A stretch of 64,000 nt of DNA, from assembly GCF_900105835.1 (NCBI RefSeq), contig NZ_LT629783.1, forward strand, positions 992,001 through 1,056,000, written 5' to 3'. The DNA is from Pseudomonas fragi. GTDB lineage: Bacteria; Pseudomonadota; Gammaproteobacteria; Pseudomonadales; Pseudomonadaceae. The number at the start of each line of letters is the position of its first letter. Within the stretch, counting starts at the first letter, position 1. Of this stretch, positions 18,129-26,044 are shown one piece after another. A program made the position numbers and the translations under genes. The notes beneath the pieces are model-generated. The model was not told the origin of the DNA and ran no database searches. It worked only from the letters and a program-made list of their open reading frames with translations.

Positions 18129-18805
18129 TGCCTGATGCAGTGCTGCCTGAATGGACCAGGGCTTATCGCATCGTCAACAGCGCCTTCCCGCCCATTTCAG
18201 TATTTGAAGACACCCTGGACCCGGCCGACCTGGAGATCGCCTTTGTCCTTGAAAGCCTCACCAATGACCGTCTGCGTGACCAGGCTGGCGTCCTGCAGCG
18301 GGTAAAGCCGCAAGACCGGTTGTGCGGCGAAGGGTCGACACCCGTCATGGCCGCCTTTACCCATATTGGCCGGGCCAGTCGTTTTACCGATGGCACTTAT
18401 GGTGTGTACTACTGCGCCAGCAGCGTCGAGGCGGCCATTGCTGAAACCTGTTTTCACCAGGAACAGTTCTGGCGGGCCACCCGCGAGCCCAGTATTGAAA
18501 TTACCTTGCGGACTTATATCAACCGCGTTGTACAACCGATGATCGATATACGCGGCGTTGCCGACCTGCACGATCCCTCACCTGCCCGTTATGGCCTGAG
18601 CCAGGATTTTGCCCGGCCACTGCGTGCAGAAGGCGCCTGGGGCCTGCTGTACAACAGCGTGCGGCTGAGCGGCCACGAGTGCGTGGCAGCGTTTCGCCCT
18701 CCGGCGCTTTCGTTACCGGTGCAGGGCCAGCATTTTCGCTATGTGTGGGATGGCAAGGCGCAGGCAATTGCCTGGGTGCTGCAACTCAGCGAAGTGCCGA
18801 GGTAA
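18128..18805 (+). CDS. RES-domain toxin (MbcT-like NAD-degrading family)
   Basis: 225 residues. RES-family features are present in order: RAYRI near residue 12, TDGTYGVYYCASSVEAAIAET around residues 86-106 (the conserved tyrosine and glutamate region), and RLSGHECVAAFRPPAL near residue 180. Known family members are NAD+ phosphorylases or hydrolases that stop growth when the antitoxin is lost. It partners the preceding gene by a one-base overlap. It ends 40 bases before a convergent lipoprotein gene. Activity is inferred from family, not shown by the sequence. Confidence 0.9.
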   Translation: MPDAVLPEWTRAYRIVNSAFPPISVFEDTLDPADLEIAFVLESLTNDRLRDQAGVLQRVKPQDRLCGEGSTPVMAAFTHIGRASRFTDGTYGVYYCASSVEAAIAETCFHQEQFWRATREPSIEITLRTYINRVVQPMIDIRGVADLHDPSPARYGLSQDFARPLRAEGAWGLLYNSVRLSGHECVAAFRPPALSLPVQGQHFRYVWDGKAQAIAWVLQLSEVPR

Positions 18806-18844
18806 GACCAGGGCGACATAAATGCCACCGCCCCGGCTCAGGTG

Positions 18845-19447
18845 TTACAAACCATCCGTTGGCTTGAGCGTGCGCTCGGCAATAGCCTCAGCGCTTTTTT
18901 CCTGCCAAACCGGCCAGTACTCCGCGCGCTTTTTCTCGACGCTGGCCTTGACCCGCTGGTACCAGGCCAGGGATTTCGGCGAGTTGGTGACCAGATCGGT
19001 GTCTTCGACCCAGCCCTTGAAGTTATTGGACTTCAAGCTGTGGGCCGCATCCGGCTCATTGCTGATCGGCCACAGGGAAAACCGGGCCTTCCACAACCCC
19101 ATGCGCGGCGTAACCAGCGCGTAGTAGGTTTTGCCAGCCACCAGATCGGCCTCCATAAAGTCAGCCGCTTCGGACACCACCATAAAGGTGTGTTTGCCAG
19201 GGGTGGTCGGGTGGGCGATCTTGGTGCCATTGGCCATTACGCCGATAAAACGGGTTTGGCCATCGGTCACGTCATACAGTGAAGAGACAATGGCTTTGCC
19301 GGTATAGGCATCGCGCATAAACACCACTTGTGCCATGTCGGGGCTCGGGGCCTGCACCGCCTGGTCGGCTACCGGGGCCATCGGGTTGCTGGCGCAACCG
19401 GCCAGCAGCAAGCTGCCCAACAGGGTAAAGATATAAAACACGCGCAT
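18845..19447 (-). CDS. Predicted lipoprotein, function unknown
   Basis: 200 residues. The N terminus is a lipoprotein signal with lipobox LLAGC (cysteine at about 18), so the mature protein should be anchored in an envelope membrane. The central part contains VVFMRDAYTGKAIVSSLYDV and GKHTFMVVSEAADFMEADLVAGKTYY, spread over about 40-115. This resembles DUF2846-like lipoprotein folds that carry a short beta-sandwich, but I do not assign a family firmly. The C-terminal third is charged and probably helical. AAAGGAGC precedes the ATG at 19447. It stands alone, convergent with the toxin gene. Confidence 0.8.
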   Translation of the reverse strand: MRVFYIFTLLGSLLLAGCASNPMAPVADQAVQAPSPDMAQVVFMRDAYTGKAIVSSLYDVTDGQTRFIGVMANGTKIAHPTTPGKHTFMVVSEAADFMEADLVAGKTYYALVTPRMGLWKARFSLWPISNEPDAAHSLKSNNFKGWVEDTDLVTNSPKSLAWYQRVKASVEKKRAEYWPVWQEKSAEAIAERTLKPTDGL

Positions 19448-19556
19448 TTACAGCTCCTTTGAATGGCAACATCCTGACCCGACACCTGTCGGGCCCGCGG
19501 CATTATCGGCACATCTTGCCCCAGCCACCAACCGGAACATTGACCGCGATCCCCGC

Positions 19557-19781
19557 TCACAGGGTGTATTGCCTGAACAGTTCCTCCTTGATAATCAGCA
19601 ACGCATCTTCGTAGTAACGCTCGCCGCGCGCCTCACTGAGCAATACCGAGCGCACACTGCCCTCGCCTTCGGCGGGCGTGTGTTCGCACGTCAGGTAAAA
19701 CTCGGCGGTATCGGGCTTGAATTCCAGGTAATAGAACAGCTCGCGACCTTCGCGGTGCCAGTAGCCAATTTCTCTGCGCAT
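19557..19781 (-). CDS. Small conserved-looking hypothetical protein
   Basis: 74 residues from ATG at 19781, preceded by AAGGA at a spacing of five. The sequence is rich in aromatic and acidic residues (REGRELFYYLEFKPDTAEFYL). It has no membrane segment or signal. The gene ends 109 bases before the next lipoprotein gene in the same direction and starts just after the end of the MocR gene, so it may be read through from that transcript. I do not recognise the family. A longer frame to 19820 exists, but its ATG overlaps the MocR stop and has no good ribosome site. Confidence 0.65.
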   Translation of the reverse strand: MRREIGYWHREGRELFYYLEFKPDTAEFYLTCEHTPAEGEGSVRSVLLSEARGERYYEDALLIIKEELFRQYTL

Positions 19782-19797
19782 GGGGGTCCTTGGATAG

Positions 19798-21129
19798 TCA
19801 GGGGTGTTGCAGGCATGCAATCCGCTGCAGCGCCACTTTCAGCACCTGGGCGCTGGCAGCCGCCGTCAGGCTGATGCGCACCGCATGGCTTGGGGTGGAT
19901 TTAACCGCAAAAACATCCGCGGGCACCACCTCAACCCCAACGGCACGACAGGCTTCGGCGCCGCCTGCCAGCGTCACCCAGATATGCGGCGATGGTGCGT
20001 CTGCCGGGTCCATTGCCGGCCCCAGCAGCTTTCTTGCCAGGCGCCAGCGCCGGGTCACTTCCGCGGTTTGCCACTGCAGTCGCGCTTGCGCAGTGCCATC
20101 ACTGATCCATTGGCAGGCGATAGCCAGGCACAGCGGCGATACGCCCCAATGCGCCGACTGCGCATAAGGATCGATACGCGCCAGCACAGACGGGCTCGCC
20201 ACAATCCAGCCCAGGCGCACGCCCGCCGACACGGTCTTGGACAGGCTGGTGATCAAGACTCCCAGCTCGGGCATATAGCGGTACAACGGCGGGCTGGCGG
20301 TCAGCGCACCGTATACATCGTCTTCAATCACCTGCACACCATGATGCCTGGCGATCCGGGCAATCGCCTGTTTGCGTTCACTGCTCATCACCGCCGCAGT
20401 TGGGTTTTGCAGGGTCGGGGTCAACACGGCAACCCGCGCCCCGGTGGCACGAATCATCCTTTCGAAGTCCTGCGCCAGGATCCCCTCATCGTCCATCGCC
20501 ACCCCTTGCATGGGCAAACGCAACTGCGCGCAGGCGGCCTTGATCCCCGGCGCGGTAAAGGCTTCAACCAGCACCGTATCGCCCGCCTGGCACAACGACA
20601 GCAGCACGGTAAACAACCCTTGCTGGGCACCGGTGCAGAGCATGATCTGCTCCACACTCAAATCCAGCCCGCGGCCCTTGAGCCAGGCGGCGCCCTGGAC
20701 CCGCGCCTGTAGCAGATCGGCAGCACTCAGATAGCCCTGCAAGCGAATTGCCTGGCGACTGTCGAGCAACCAGGACAAGGCTTGCGCATCCTGCTCACCA
20801 AGGTGGTCGATGGCGGGCACGTTGGTGCGCAGATCGATACGGCTGGCCTGTTCGTCGGCGTGTTGCAGCCTGAACAGGGTCGCCTCCTGGCTGCTGGCCA
20901 GCACATAGGTGCCACGCCCCACCTCACCCGCCACCAGATGCCGCCGCGCTGCCTCGCGATAGGCCTGCATGGTGGTGCTGGGGTTCCAGCCCAGCGCCCA
21001 GGCCAGACGCCGCTGAGGGGGCAAGCGCGCTCCGGGTTGCAGTTCGCCACAGGCAATGGCCCGGGTAATGGCATCGACCAGCGCCAGGTAGCGCGGCTGG
21101 TCCGTGTCGGTGAGCGTCGGTATCCACAT
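19798..21129 (-). CDS. MocR-type regulator (GntR helix-turn-helix fused to aminotransferase fold)
   Basis: 443 residues. Residues about 1-75 are a winged helix of the GntR type: YLALVDAITRAIACGELQPG and RLPPQRRLAWALGWNPSTTMQAYREA. The rest is a fold-type I aminotransferase domain with the PLP-binding lysine in LITSLSKTVSAGVRLGW (about residue 285) and a conserved CTGAQQGLFTVLL segment. Such proteins sense PLP or amino-acid aldimines and regulate neighbouring metabolic genes. It is divergent from a threonine dehydratase gene, its likely target. Two ATRCAAT repeats 21 bp apart lie in the shared control region. Confidence 0.92.
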   Translation of the reverse strand: MWIPTLTDTDQPRYLALVDAITRAIACGELQPGARLPPQRRLAWALGWNPSTTMQAYREAARRHLVAGEVGRGTYVLASSQEATLFRLQHADEQASRIDLRTNVPAIDHLGEQDAQALSWLLDSRQAIRLQGYLSAADLLQARVQGAAWLKGRGLDLSVEQIMLCTGAQQGLFTVLLSLCQAGDTVLVEAFTAPGIKAACAQLRLPMQGVAMDDEGILAQDFERMIRATGARVAVLTPTLQNPTAAVMSSERKQAIARIARHHGVQVIEDDVYGALTASPPLYRYMPELGVLITSLSKTVSAGVRLGWIVASPSVLARIDPYAQSAHWGVSPLCLAIACQWISDGTAQARLQWQTAEVTRRWRLARKLLGPAMDPADAPSPHIWVTLAGGAEACRAVGVEVVPADVFAVKSTPSHAVRISLTAAASAQVLKVALQRIACLQHP

Positions 21130-21141
21130 TTATTGTTGGCC

Positions 21142-21169
21142 ATGCAATATAAGGGTCGGCCCATACAAT
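21142..21169. promoter_or_regulatory. Candidate MocR operator: direct repeat ATGCAAT / ATACAAT
   Basis: ATGCAAT at 21142-21148 and ATACAAT at 21163-21169 are direct repeats 21 bp apart (two helical turns), inside the 85-bp region between the divergent MocR and threonine dehydratase genes. Direct repeats of this kind are known operators of several MocR proteins such as GabR. Assignment to this regulator is inference. Confidence 0.4.
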
Positions 21170-21214
21170 GCGTTGTGCCTAGAATCGAGTCAAATCCCTC
21201 GATGACGGTGCGCC

Positions 21215-22195
21215 ATGTTTGACTTGAATGCCCTTCGCCTCGCCGCCCACACCGTACACCAGACCCTGGCGCCAACCCCGCAGCTGGCCTGGCCTTTGCT
21301 GACCGAACGCATGGGTTGCACGGTGTGGGTCAAGCATGAAAACCACACCCCCACCGGTGCCTTCAAAGTGCGGGGTGGCCTTTTGTATGTGCAGGGTTTG
21401 CTGGCCCGCGAGCCAGGCACCACAGGCTTGGTCACCGCCACCCGCGGCAATCACGGGCAAAGCCTGGCGCTGGCGGCCCGCAGTGTGGGCCTGCCGATCC
21501 ATATCGTGGTGCCGCAAGGCAACTCGGTTGAAAAAAACGCCGCCATGCGGGCATTGGGCGCAACCGTGATTGAATGCGGCCAGGACTTCGATGAAGCGCG
21601 GGCCGAAGCGGCGGCATTGGCGCAAAACCGGCAATGGCACCTGGTGCCGGCCTTTCATCCGGACCTGATCCGCGGCGTGGCCACCTATGCGCTGGAACTG
21701 CTCGAAGCCGTCGAAGAGCTGGACACGGTGTATGTCCCCATCGGCATGGGTTCGGGGATCTGCGGACTGATCCAGACCCGCGACCTGCTGGGCCTGAACA
21801 CCGAGATTGTCGGGGTGGTGTCCAGTCACGCCGATGCGTTTGCGCAAAGTTTTGAACAGGGCCGTGTGGTGTGTACCGACTCTGCGCGCACGTTCGCCGA
21901 CGGCCTGGCGTGTCGCCAACCGCTGCCAGAAGCGCTGGATATTATCCGCAAAGGCGCGGCGCGAATCATTCGGGTCACCGATCAGCAGATCGCCCACGGG
22001 ATTCGGGTCTACCATGAAACTACCCACAACACCGCCGAAGGGGCCGGGGCCGCAGCGCTGGCCGGGTTGATCAGCGAGCAGTCGCGCCAGCAAGGCCGCC
22101 GCGTGGCGCTGATTCTCAGCGGTGCCAATATCGATCGCCAGCTCTACGCCTGGGTGCTGGCCGACGGGGCTGGCACGGCGGCCCAACCGCACTAG
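21215..22195 (+). CDS. Threonine dehydratase-like PLP enzyme (serine/threonine ammonia-lyase family)
   Basis: 326 residues, fold-type II PLP family. The Schiff-base lysine is in HTPTGAFKVRGG (about residue 52), the substrate loop is TATRGNHGQSLA (about 73-84), and the glycine-rich phosphate loop is PIGMGSGICG (about 177-186). There is no C-terminal ACT domain, so it is the short catabolic form, not the isoleucine-feedback IlvA. It would deaminate threonine or serine, or possibly act on a modified hydroxy amino acid. It is divergent from the MocR regulator and followed 14 bases later by a GNAT gene, with which it probably forms an operon. Confidence 0.9.
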   Translation: MFDLNALRLAAHTVHQTLAPTPQLAWPLLTERMGCTVWVKHENHTPTGAFKVRGGLLYVQGLLAREPGTTGLVTATRGNHGQSLALAARSVGLPIHIVVPQGNSVEKNAAMRALGATVIECGQDFDEARAEAAALAQNRQWHLVPAFHPDLIRGVATYALELLEAVEELDTVYVPIGMGSGICGLIQTRDLLGLNTEIVGVVSSHADAFAQSFEQGRVVCTDSARTFADGLACRQPLPEALDIIRKGAARIIRVTDQQIAHGIRVYHETTHNTAEGAGAAALAGLISEQSRQQGRRVALILSGANIDRQLYAWVLADGAGTAAQPH

Positions 22196-22209
22196 AGCAA
22201 GGAGCCTGT

Positions 22210-22665
22210 ATGCAGTGCCTGATTCGCCGTGCCCTGCCAGTCGATGCCCAAGCCGTCAGCAACGTGGTGATCGCCGCCTTGCGTGAGTCCAACGCCCGGG
22301 ACTATGCCCCGCAGGTAATCAGCGCTGTCGAGCAGCACTTCTGCCCGACCTCGATCCTGAATCTGATGCAACAACGCCAGATGTATGTAGCCGTACTAGA
22401 ACAGCAGGTCGTGGGCACTGCCAGCCTGGATCAGGCGGTGGTGCGCAGTGTGTTCGTCAGCCCGCACCATCAGGGCCGTGGCATAGGCCAGCAATTGATG
22501 GCGCGCCTCAAGGACGCCGCCATTGCTGCGCAGATTGCAGAACTGCGGGTGCCCTCCTCGCTGACGGCGGAGTCTTTCTATGCGCAACTGGGCTTTGAGA
22601 AAGTGCGCGACGAGTACCACGGGGCCGAGCGTACGGTGATCATGGCCCTGCGTCTGGACGACTAA
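22210..22665 (+). CDS. GNAT-family N-acetyltransferase
   Basis: 151 residues. The acetyl-CoA binding core is plain: VVRSVFVSPHHQGRGIGQQL (about 80-99), with the Q/RxxGxG/A loop as HQGRGIG. It is followed by the C-terminal SLTAESFYAQLGFEKV segment typical of small-molecule acetylating GNATs. AAGGAG stands nine bases before the ATG. Placement right after threonine dehydratase suggests co-transcription and an amino-acid-related substrate, but the sequence does not identify it. Confidence 0.88.
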   Translation: MQCLIRRALPVDAQAVSNVVIAALRESNARDYAPQVISAVEQHFCPTSILNLMQQRQMYVAVLEQQVVGTASLDQAVVRSVFVSPHHQGRGIGQQLMARLKDAAIAAQIAELRVPSSLTAESFYAQLGFEKVRDEYHGAERTVIMALRLDD

Positions 22666-22679
22666 AACCCGGGGCAGCT

Positions 22680-23093
22680 ATGCTCAACGCCATGACGCCT
22701 TCCGTGACGCTACGTTCACCCTGCCCACCCGGCGCCTGCATCTGCGAGCGGGAACAGCTGTTGGCAGCACCTGACAGCGACCTGCGGATCTTCAACCTCA
22801 CGCGCCAGGCCGAGAAGGTGCTGCTGGAGCGGCTGGAGAACATACAAAGCCTCAGCGACCTGGAACATATGCAGCGGCGCATGCATGAGCAATTGGGCAT
22901 TGAGGTGCTGATCGACCCCGGCCATACCGAAGTGCGCACCATGCGCGGCATTGCCATCCGCCTTGCCGAGCAGCCGGGGCTGTGCCGTAAAACCCGCCAG
23001 GCCATTCCGGCTGCCATTCGCCGCGCCCTGGAAAAACGCCCCGAAATTGCTTACAAACTGCTGGATGGTCATGGCTTGTTGCGCGACAGCTAA
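22680..23093 (+). CDS. Hypothetical protein with cysteine-containing N terminus
   Basis: 137 residues, 14 bases after the GNAT gene and probably in the same transcript. Near the N terminus it has CPPGACICERE, three cysteines in a short stretch that could bind a metal, followed by a mainly helical domain (FNLTRQAEKVLLERLENI, RRALEKRPEIAYKLLDGHGL). I do not recognise the family. An internal ATG at 22692 is an alternative start. A perfect ATTGGATCCAAT palindrome begins at the base after its stop codon. Confidence 0.72.
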   Translation: MLNAMTPSVTLRSPCPPGACICEREQLLAAPDSDLRIFNLTRQAEKVLLERLENIQSLSDLEHMQRRMHEQLGIEVLIDPGHTEVRTMRGIAIRLAEQPGLCRKTRQAIPAAIRRALEKRPEIAYKLLDGHGLLRDS

Positions 23094-23105
23094 ATTGGAT
23101 CCAAT
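23094..23105. promoter_or_regulatory. Palindrome ATTGGATCCAAT (FCD-GntR/VanR-like operator)
   Basis: A perfect 12-bp palindrome lies 114 bp upstream of the small hypothetical gene at 23219. The sequence equals the known VanR-type operator motif. No FCD-GntR gene is in the window, and a 12-bp palindrome can occur by chance, so this is only a candidate. Confidence 0.3.
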
Positions 23106-23218
23106 AAACGCAAAAAACCCTGAATAAGCGGTAATTTGTAGCAAATGATCAAATTTTCTTGCCATAACCCGAACCGCGGCCCTATAAGCGCCTCTTTAAA
23201 ATTATCAGAGAGCTATCA

Positions 23219-23575
23219 ATGAGTGCCGGATTCACCGAGGACGACATGCGCAGAGCGCTCGGCCTTGATCTGCCTGCTACCCCGGTTCAACCTGAGGTTG
23301 AATTCGACGTTGAACCTGCCCCCGAAAAAATCGCCCCGGTTGTAAAAAAAGCGGCGGCACCTGCCAAGGCGCCATCACCTGCGCCGAAAAAGCGCAGCGG
23401 CCCGATTCTTCGCGTCACCATGCGGGTGACCAAGGTGTTTGACGGCGATGAAACCCTGTTTGTGCATGACTCCAAGGATCTGAGCCGCTTCAATGCTGAG
23501 CAAGAGGCCAAAAAGGCCCTGGCCAAAGCCGGCTTTAAATACTTTGAGCTCCAGTCTATCGTTTCCGTGGACTGA
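23219..23575 (+). CDS. Hypothetical protein with Ala/Pro/Lys linker
   Basis: 118 residues. The N-terminal part (MSAGFTEDDMRRALGL) is followed by an acidic stretch and then an Ala/Pro/Lys-rich linker (about 40-62). A compact C-terminal segment with VTMRVTKVFDGDETLFVHDS and an Ala/Lys helix (EQEAKKALAKAGF) completes it. There is no signal peptide or membrane segment. I do not recognise a named domain. It looks like a conserved Pseudomonas protein of unknown role. The region before it (23106-23218) holds its promoter, and a GAGAG-like ribosome site lies close to the ATG. Confidence 0.78.
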   Translation: MSAGFTEDDMRRALGLDLPATPVQPEVEFDVEPAPEKIAPVVKKAAAPAKAPSPAPKKRSGPILRVTMRVTKVFDGDETLFVHDSKDLSRFNAEQEAKKALAKAGFKYFELQSIVSVD

Positions 23576-23635
23576 CTTCGCACCGGCGATCTCCACCGAT
23601 CGCCCGCTGTACCGCCCCCTCCAAGGAGCCCGAAC

Positions 23636-24190
23636 ATGCAATCGCAACCCCTGAACGCCAGCGACTTTGATGTGATCGAAAACACGTTGCTCAAATACGG
23701 CGACGATCACTCCGTGCTCAACCCTTCAGAACTCGACGGTTACTTCACCGCGCTGGTTTCGAGCCCGATGCAGGTCGATATTGGCGAATGGTTCCCGGCG
23801 ATCTGGGGCGGTCAGAACCCGGCCTGGGAAAGCCCTGAAGAAGCCAAACAGTTCATCGAACTGAGTGTGCGTCATATCAATACCCTGGCCCGGCAACTGG
23901 CTGAGGACAGCAGCGCATTCACACCGCGTTTCGAGCAGACCGAACATCTGGGCCAGGACGTGACCCTGGCTGAAGAGTGGTGCTTCGGCTACACCCGCGC
24001 AGTAGCCATCAGCAACTGGCCAGCACTGCCGGCACCGCAAGCACGCCTGCTGCAAGCCATCGCCGACTGCGCCGAGAAGGACAACTTCGAACTGCCCGCC
24101 GACCTCGACGTAGCCGCCCATCAGCAGAGCGTTGCTGCCATTGCCCCCGCCGCGCGGGCGCTGCATGACTTTTGGTTGAGTCAGCGCTGA
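23636..24190 (+). CDS. UPF0149 (YecA/YgfB) family protein
   Basis: 184 residues. UPF0149 features include an early LNPSELDGYFTALVSSP segment (about 28-45), the PAIWGG turn, and EEWCFGYTRAV (about 110-120). The usual C-terminal SEC-C zinc motif of YecA proteins is absent; the protein stops after a helix ending WLSQR. Function is unknown. CAAGGAGC is eight bases before the ATG. It stands 60 bases downstream of the small hypothetical gene and may share its transcript. A REPIN-like element follows the stop. Confidence 0.88.
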   Translation: MQSQPLNASDFDVIENTLLKYGDDHSVLNPSELDGYFTALVSSPMQVDIGEWFPAIWGGQNPAWESPEEAKQFIELSVRHINTLARQLAEDSSAFTPRFEQTEHLGQDVTLAEEWCFGYTRAVAISNWPALPAPQARLLQAIADCAEKDNFELPADLDVAAHQQSVAAIAPAARALHDFWLSQR

Positions 24191-24215
24191 CCTCGGCGAA
24201 GCTGATTTTGATTTT

Positions 24216-24346
24216 GTAGCAGCTGCCGAAGGCTGCGTCCGGCGGCGAAGCCGTCGTAAGATCAGCCACCGCGGCCATCCAGGTAAACCTCGTACCGCGT
24301 TTTTACAATCGCTTTGCAATCGGACGCAGCCTTCGGCAGCTGCTAC
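24216..24346. repeat. REPIN-like element, GTAGCAGCTGCCGAAGG family, copy 1
   Basis: Two arms, 24216-24241 and 24321-24346, are perfect inverted repeats of 26 bp that begin GTAGCAGCTGCCGAAGG. They are separated by 79 bases that contain a weaker internal inverted patch. It lies between two genes reading in the same direction. The same arm family occurs again at 47926-48070. Confidence 0.9.
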
Positions 24347-24380
24347 GAATTGTCCTGCGGCACACTATAGAAACCATGCC

Positions 24381-25061
24381 ATGCCCCTCCTCACCCATTT
24401 CAATACCCCGGTCAGCGAGCCGATCAACAGCCAGATCCTGCAACTGGTGGTCGATCACCTGAGCGATATCAGTGCGATGGAAATCGCCCCGAGCAATCTG
24501 CTGTACAGCATCTATCAATACGCCATCGGCTTTGAAGTGCACTTGTACCTGCAGGCACTCGATGGATCCAAAGGCATTGACGTTGAGTTGCTGGTCGCGA
24601 CTGACGACCAGGACCCGGAAAAAGTGACCGGCTTCGCCCTGTACTTGCCCGTCAAGGACGATCCCCAGGCCTGCGGCATTGCCTATATGGCCGAACTGGC
24701 CAGCCATCGCCAGCAGGGTGTGACCCGGGCGATGGTCGCGCAGGTGGTGCGTCGCTACCCTCACACCGAACTGACCTGCAGCGTGGGCAAGGTCGCCGCA
24801 TTCGAGGCGATGGGCCTGCAAGTCATCGGCACGCGCGGCCCGCAAGTGCTGATGAACACACGCGACCACAGCAGCGATGGCCTGATGGGTGTGCTCGACG
24901 TAGCCGCGATCTACCAGTCCACCGAAGTACGCCAGATCCATACCTACCTGCTGCAACGCAACGGCAAGAAGGCCATGCTCGACGCCGAGAAAAAGCGTGA
25001 CCGCCAGATCGACCAACTGACCGCCAGGGCCAAAGCCTTCGTGGCACAGGCAAAAGACTAA
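24381..25061 (+). CDS. GNAT-like acetyltransferase-fold protein
   Basis: 226 residues. A central part (about 60-150) has a GNAT-like course: VTGFALYLPV, then GIAYMAELASHRQQGVTRAM, where the usual arginine/glycine-rich acetyl-CoA loop is only partly conserved, then a later GKVAAFEAMGLQVIG segment. The C terminus is a charged helix (MLDAEKKRDRQIDQLTARAK). It probably descends from acetyltransferases, but activity is uncertain because the loop is weak. The first ATG is used; no strong ribosome site is seen. It is flanked by a REPIN-like element upstream and a CAP-domain gene downstream. Confidence 0.7.
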   Translation: MPLLTHFNTPVSEPINSQILQLVVDHLSDISAMEIAPSNLLYSIYQYAIGFEVHLYLQALDGSKGIDVELLVATDDQDPEKVTGFALYLPVKDDPQACGIAYMAELASHRQQGVTRAMVAQVVRRYPHTELTCSVGKVAAFEAMGLQVIGTRGPQVLMNTRDHSSDGLMGVLDVAAIYQSTEVRQIHTYLLQRNGKKAMLDAEKKRDRQIDQLTARAKAFVAQAKD

Positions 25062-25110
25062 CCGGGTGAAATAACGCATCATGGGCGCACTCCGTTTAGA
25101 GGGAACCCGT

Positions 25111-25962
25111 ATGCGTGCTCACTTCACCCTGAACCGTCTCGGCGCCTTGAGCCTGGGTCTGGCGTTCAGCGTTGGCGCCGTGGCCAGCGAAGAATCGCAA
25201 CTGATCGAATCGATCAACGCCTACCGCAGCCAGATTCAGCTGTGCGCCGGGCAGCCATCGCAAGAGTTGCCGCCGCTGTCGGCCGACACCCGCCTGGTGC
25301 TGCCGGCCAGCAGCTTCGGCGATTTGCAGCAAGCCCTTGCCCGGGCGGCCTACCCGATGGTCAATGTGCAGGCGATCAACCTGTCCGGCCCTCGCGATGC
25401 GCAAGCCGCCATGAAAGCCGTGCAGGAAAGCTTTTGTCGCGTGGTGCTCGACCCGCAATTTGTCGATATCGGCGTCAGCCACGACCAGCGCGACTGGCGC
25501 ATCGTTCTGGCCCGCCCGCTGCTGGCGGCACGCTTGGGTGACTGGCAGGCCGAAGGGCAAAAAGTCCTCGAGATGCTCAACAGTGCCCGCAACCAACCCC
25601 GCCAATGCGGCACCCAGACCTTCAGCCCCGCCGCGCCCCTGACCTGGAACAGCAACCTGGCCAGCGCTGCCGAAAATCATTCGCGGGACATGGCCAACAA
25701 CAACTATTTCGATCATAAGGGCCGTGATGGCAGCACCCCGGGGGATCGTGCGGAACTGGCGGGCTATATCGCGCAACAGATCGGCGAAAACATCGCCGCC
25801 GGGCAAGACACCACGCGCAAGCTGGTCGATGGCTGGCTGGCAAGCCCTGGCCATTGTGCCAATGTGATGAACCCTGAGTTTCGCGAGCTGGGTGCTGCCT
25901 ATGCGACAGACCCGAAAAGTGATGCGGGGATTTACTGGACGGCCCTGTTCGGGACCCAGTGA
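25111..25962 (+). CDS. Secreted CAP-domain (SCP/PR-1-like) protein
   Basis: 283 residues with a Sec signal peptide (LGALSLGLAFSVGAVAS). The first half (about 25-155) is unassigned. The second half (about 160-283) is a CAP domain: LTWNSNLASAAENHSRDMANN, FDHKGRDGSTPGDRAELAGY, IGENIAAGQDT, and a closing GHCANVMNPEFRELG. The two histidines and the glutamates of the CAP cavity are present. It would act in the periplasm or outside the cell; the role in bacteria is poorly defined. The start at 25111 is preferred to 25081 because GGGA precedes it and the signal peptide begins there. A strong terminator follows. Confidence 0.9.
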   Translation: MRAHFTLNRLGALSLGLAFSVGAVASEESQLIESINAYRSQIQLCAGQPSQELPPLSADTRLVLPASSFGDLQQALARAAYPMVNVQAINLSGPRDAQAAMKAVQESFCRVVLDPQFVDIGVSHDQRDWRIVLARPLLAARLGDWQAEGQKVLEMLNSARNQPRQCGTQTFSPAAPLTWNSNLASAAENHSRDMANNNYFDHKGRDGSTPGDRAELAGYIAQQIGENIAAGQDTTRKLVDGWLASPGHCANVMNPEFRELGAAYATDPKSDAGIYWTALFGTQ

Positions 25963-26004
25963 GGTAGTGCGCGGAGGTTGAACGAGGACGTCACGCCAAA
26001 TAAA

Positions 26005-26044
26005 GCGGCCCCACCCGAACAGCATCGGGCGGGGCCGTTTTTTT
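26005..26044. terminator. Bidirectional Rho-independent terminator
   Basis: CGGCCCCACCCGA (from 26006) pairs with TCGGGCGGGGCCG, ending at 26037 with one bulge or mismatch, and is followed by a run of seven T. It sits between the convergent CAP-domain and mqo genes, and the last bases overlap the mqo stop. Confidence 0.88.
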
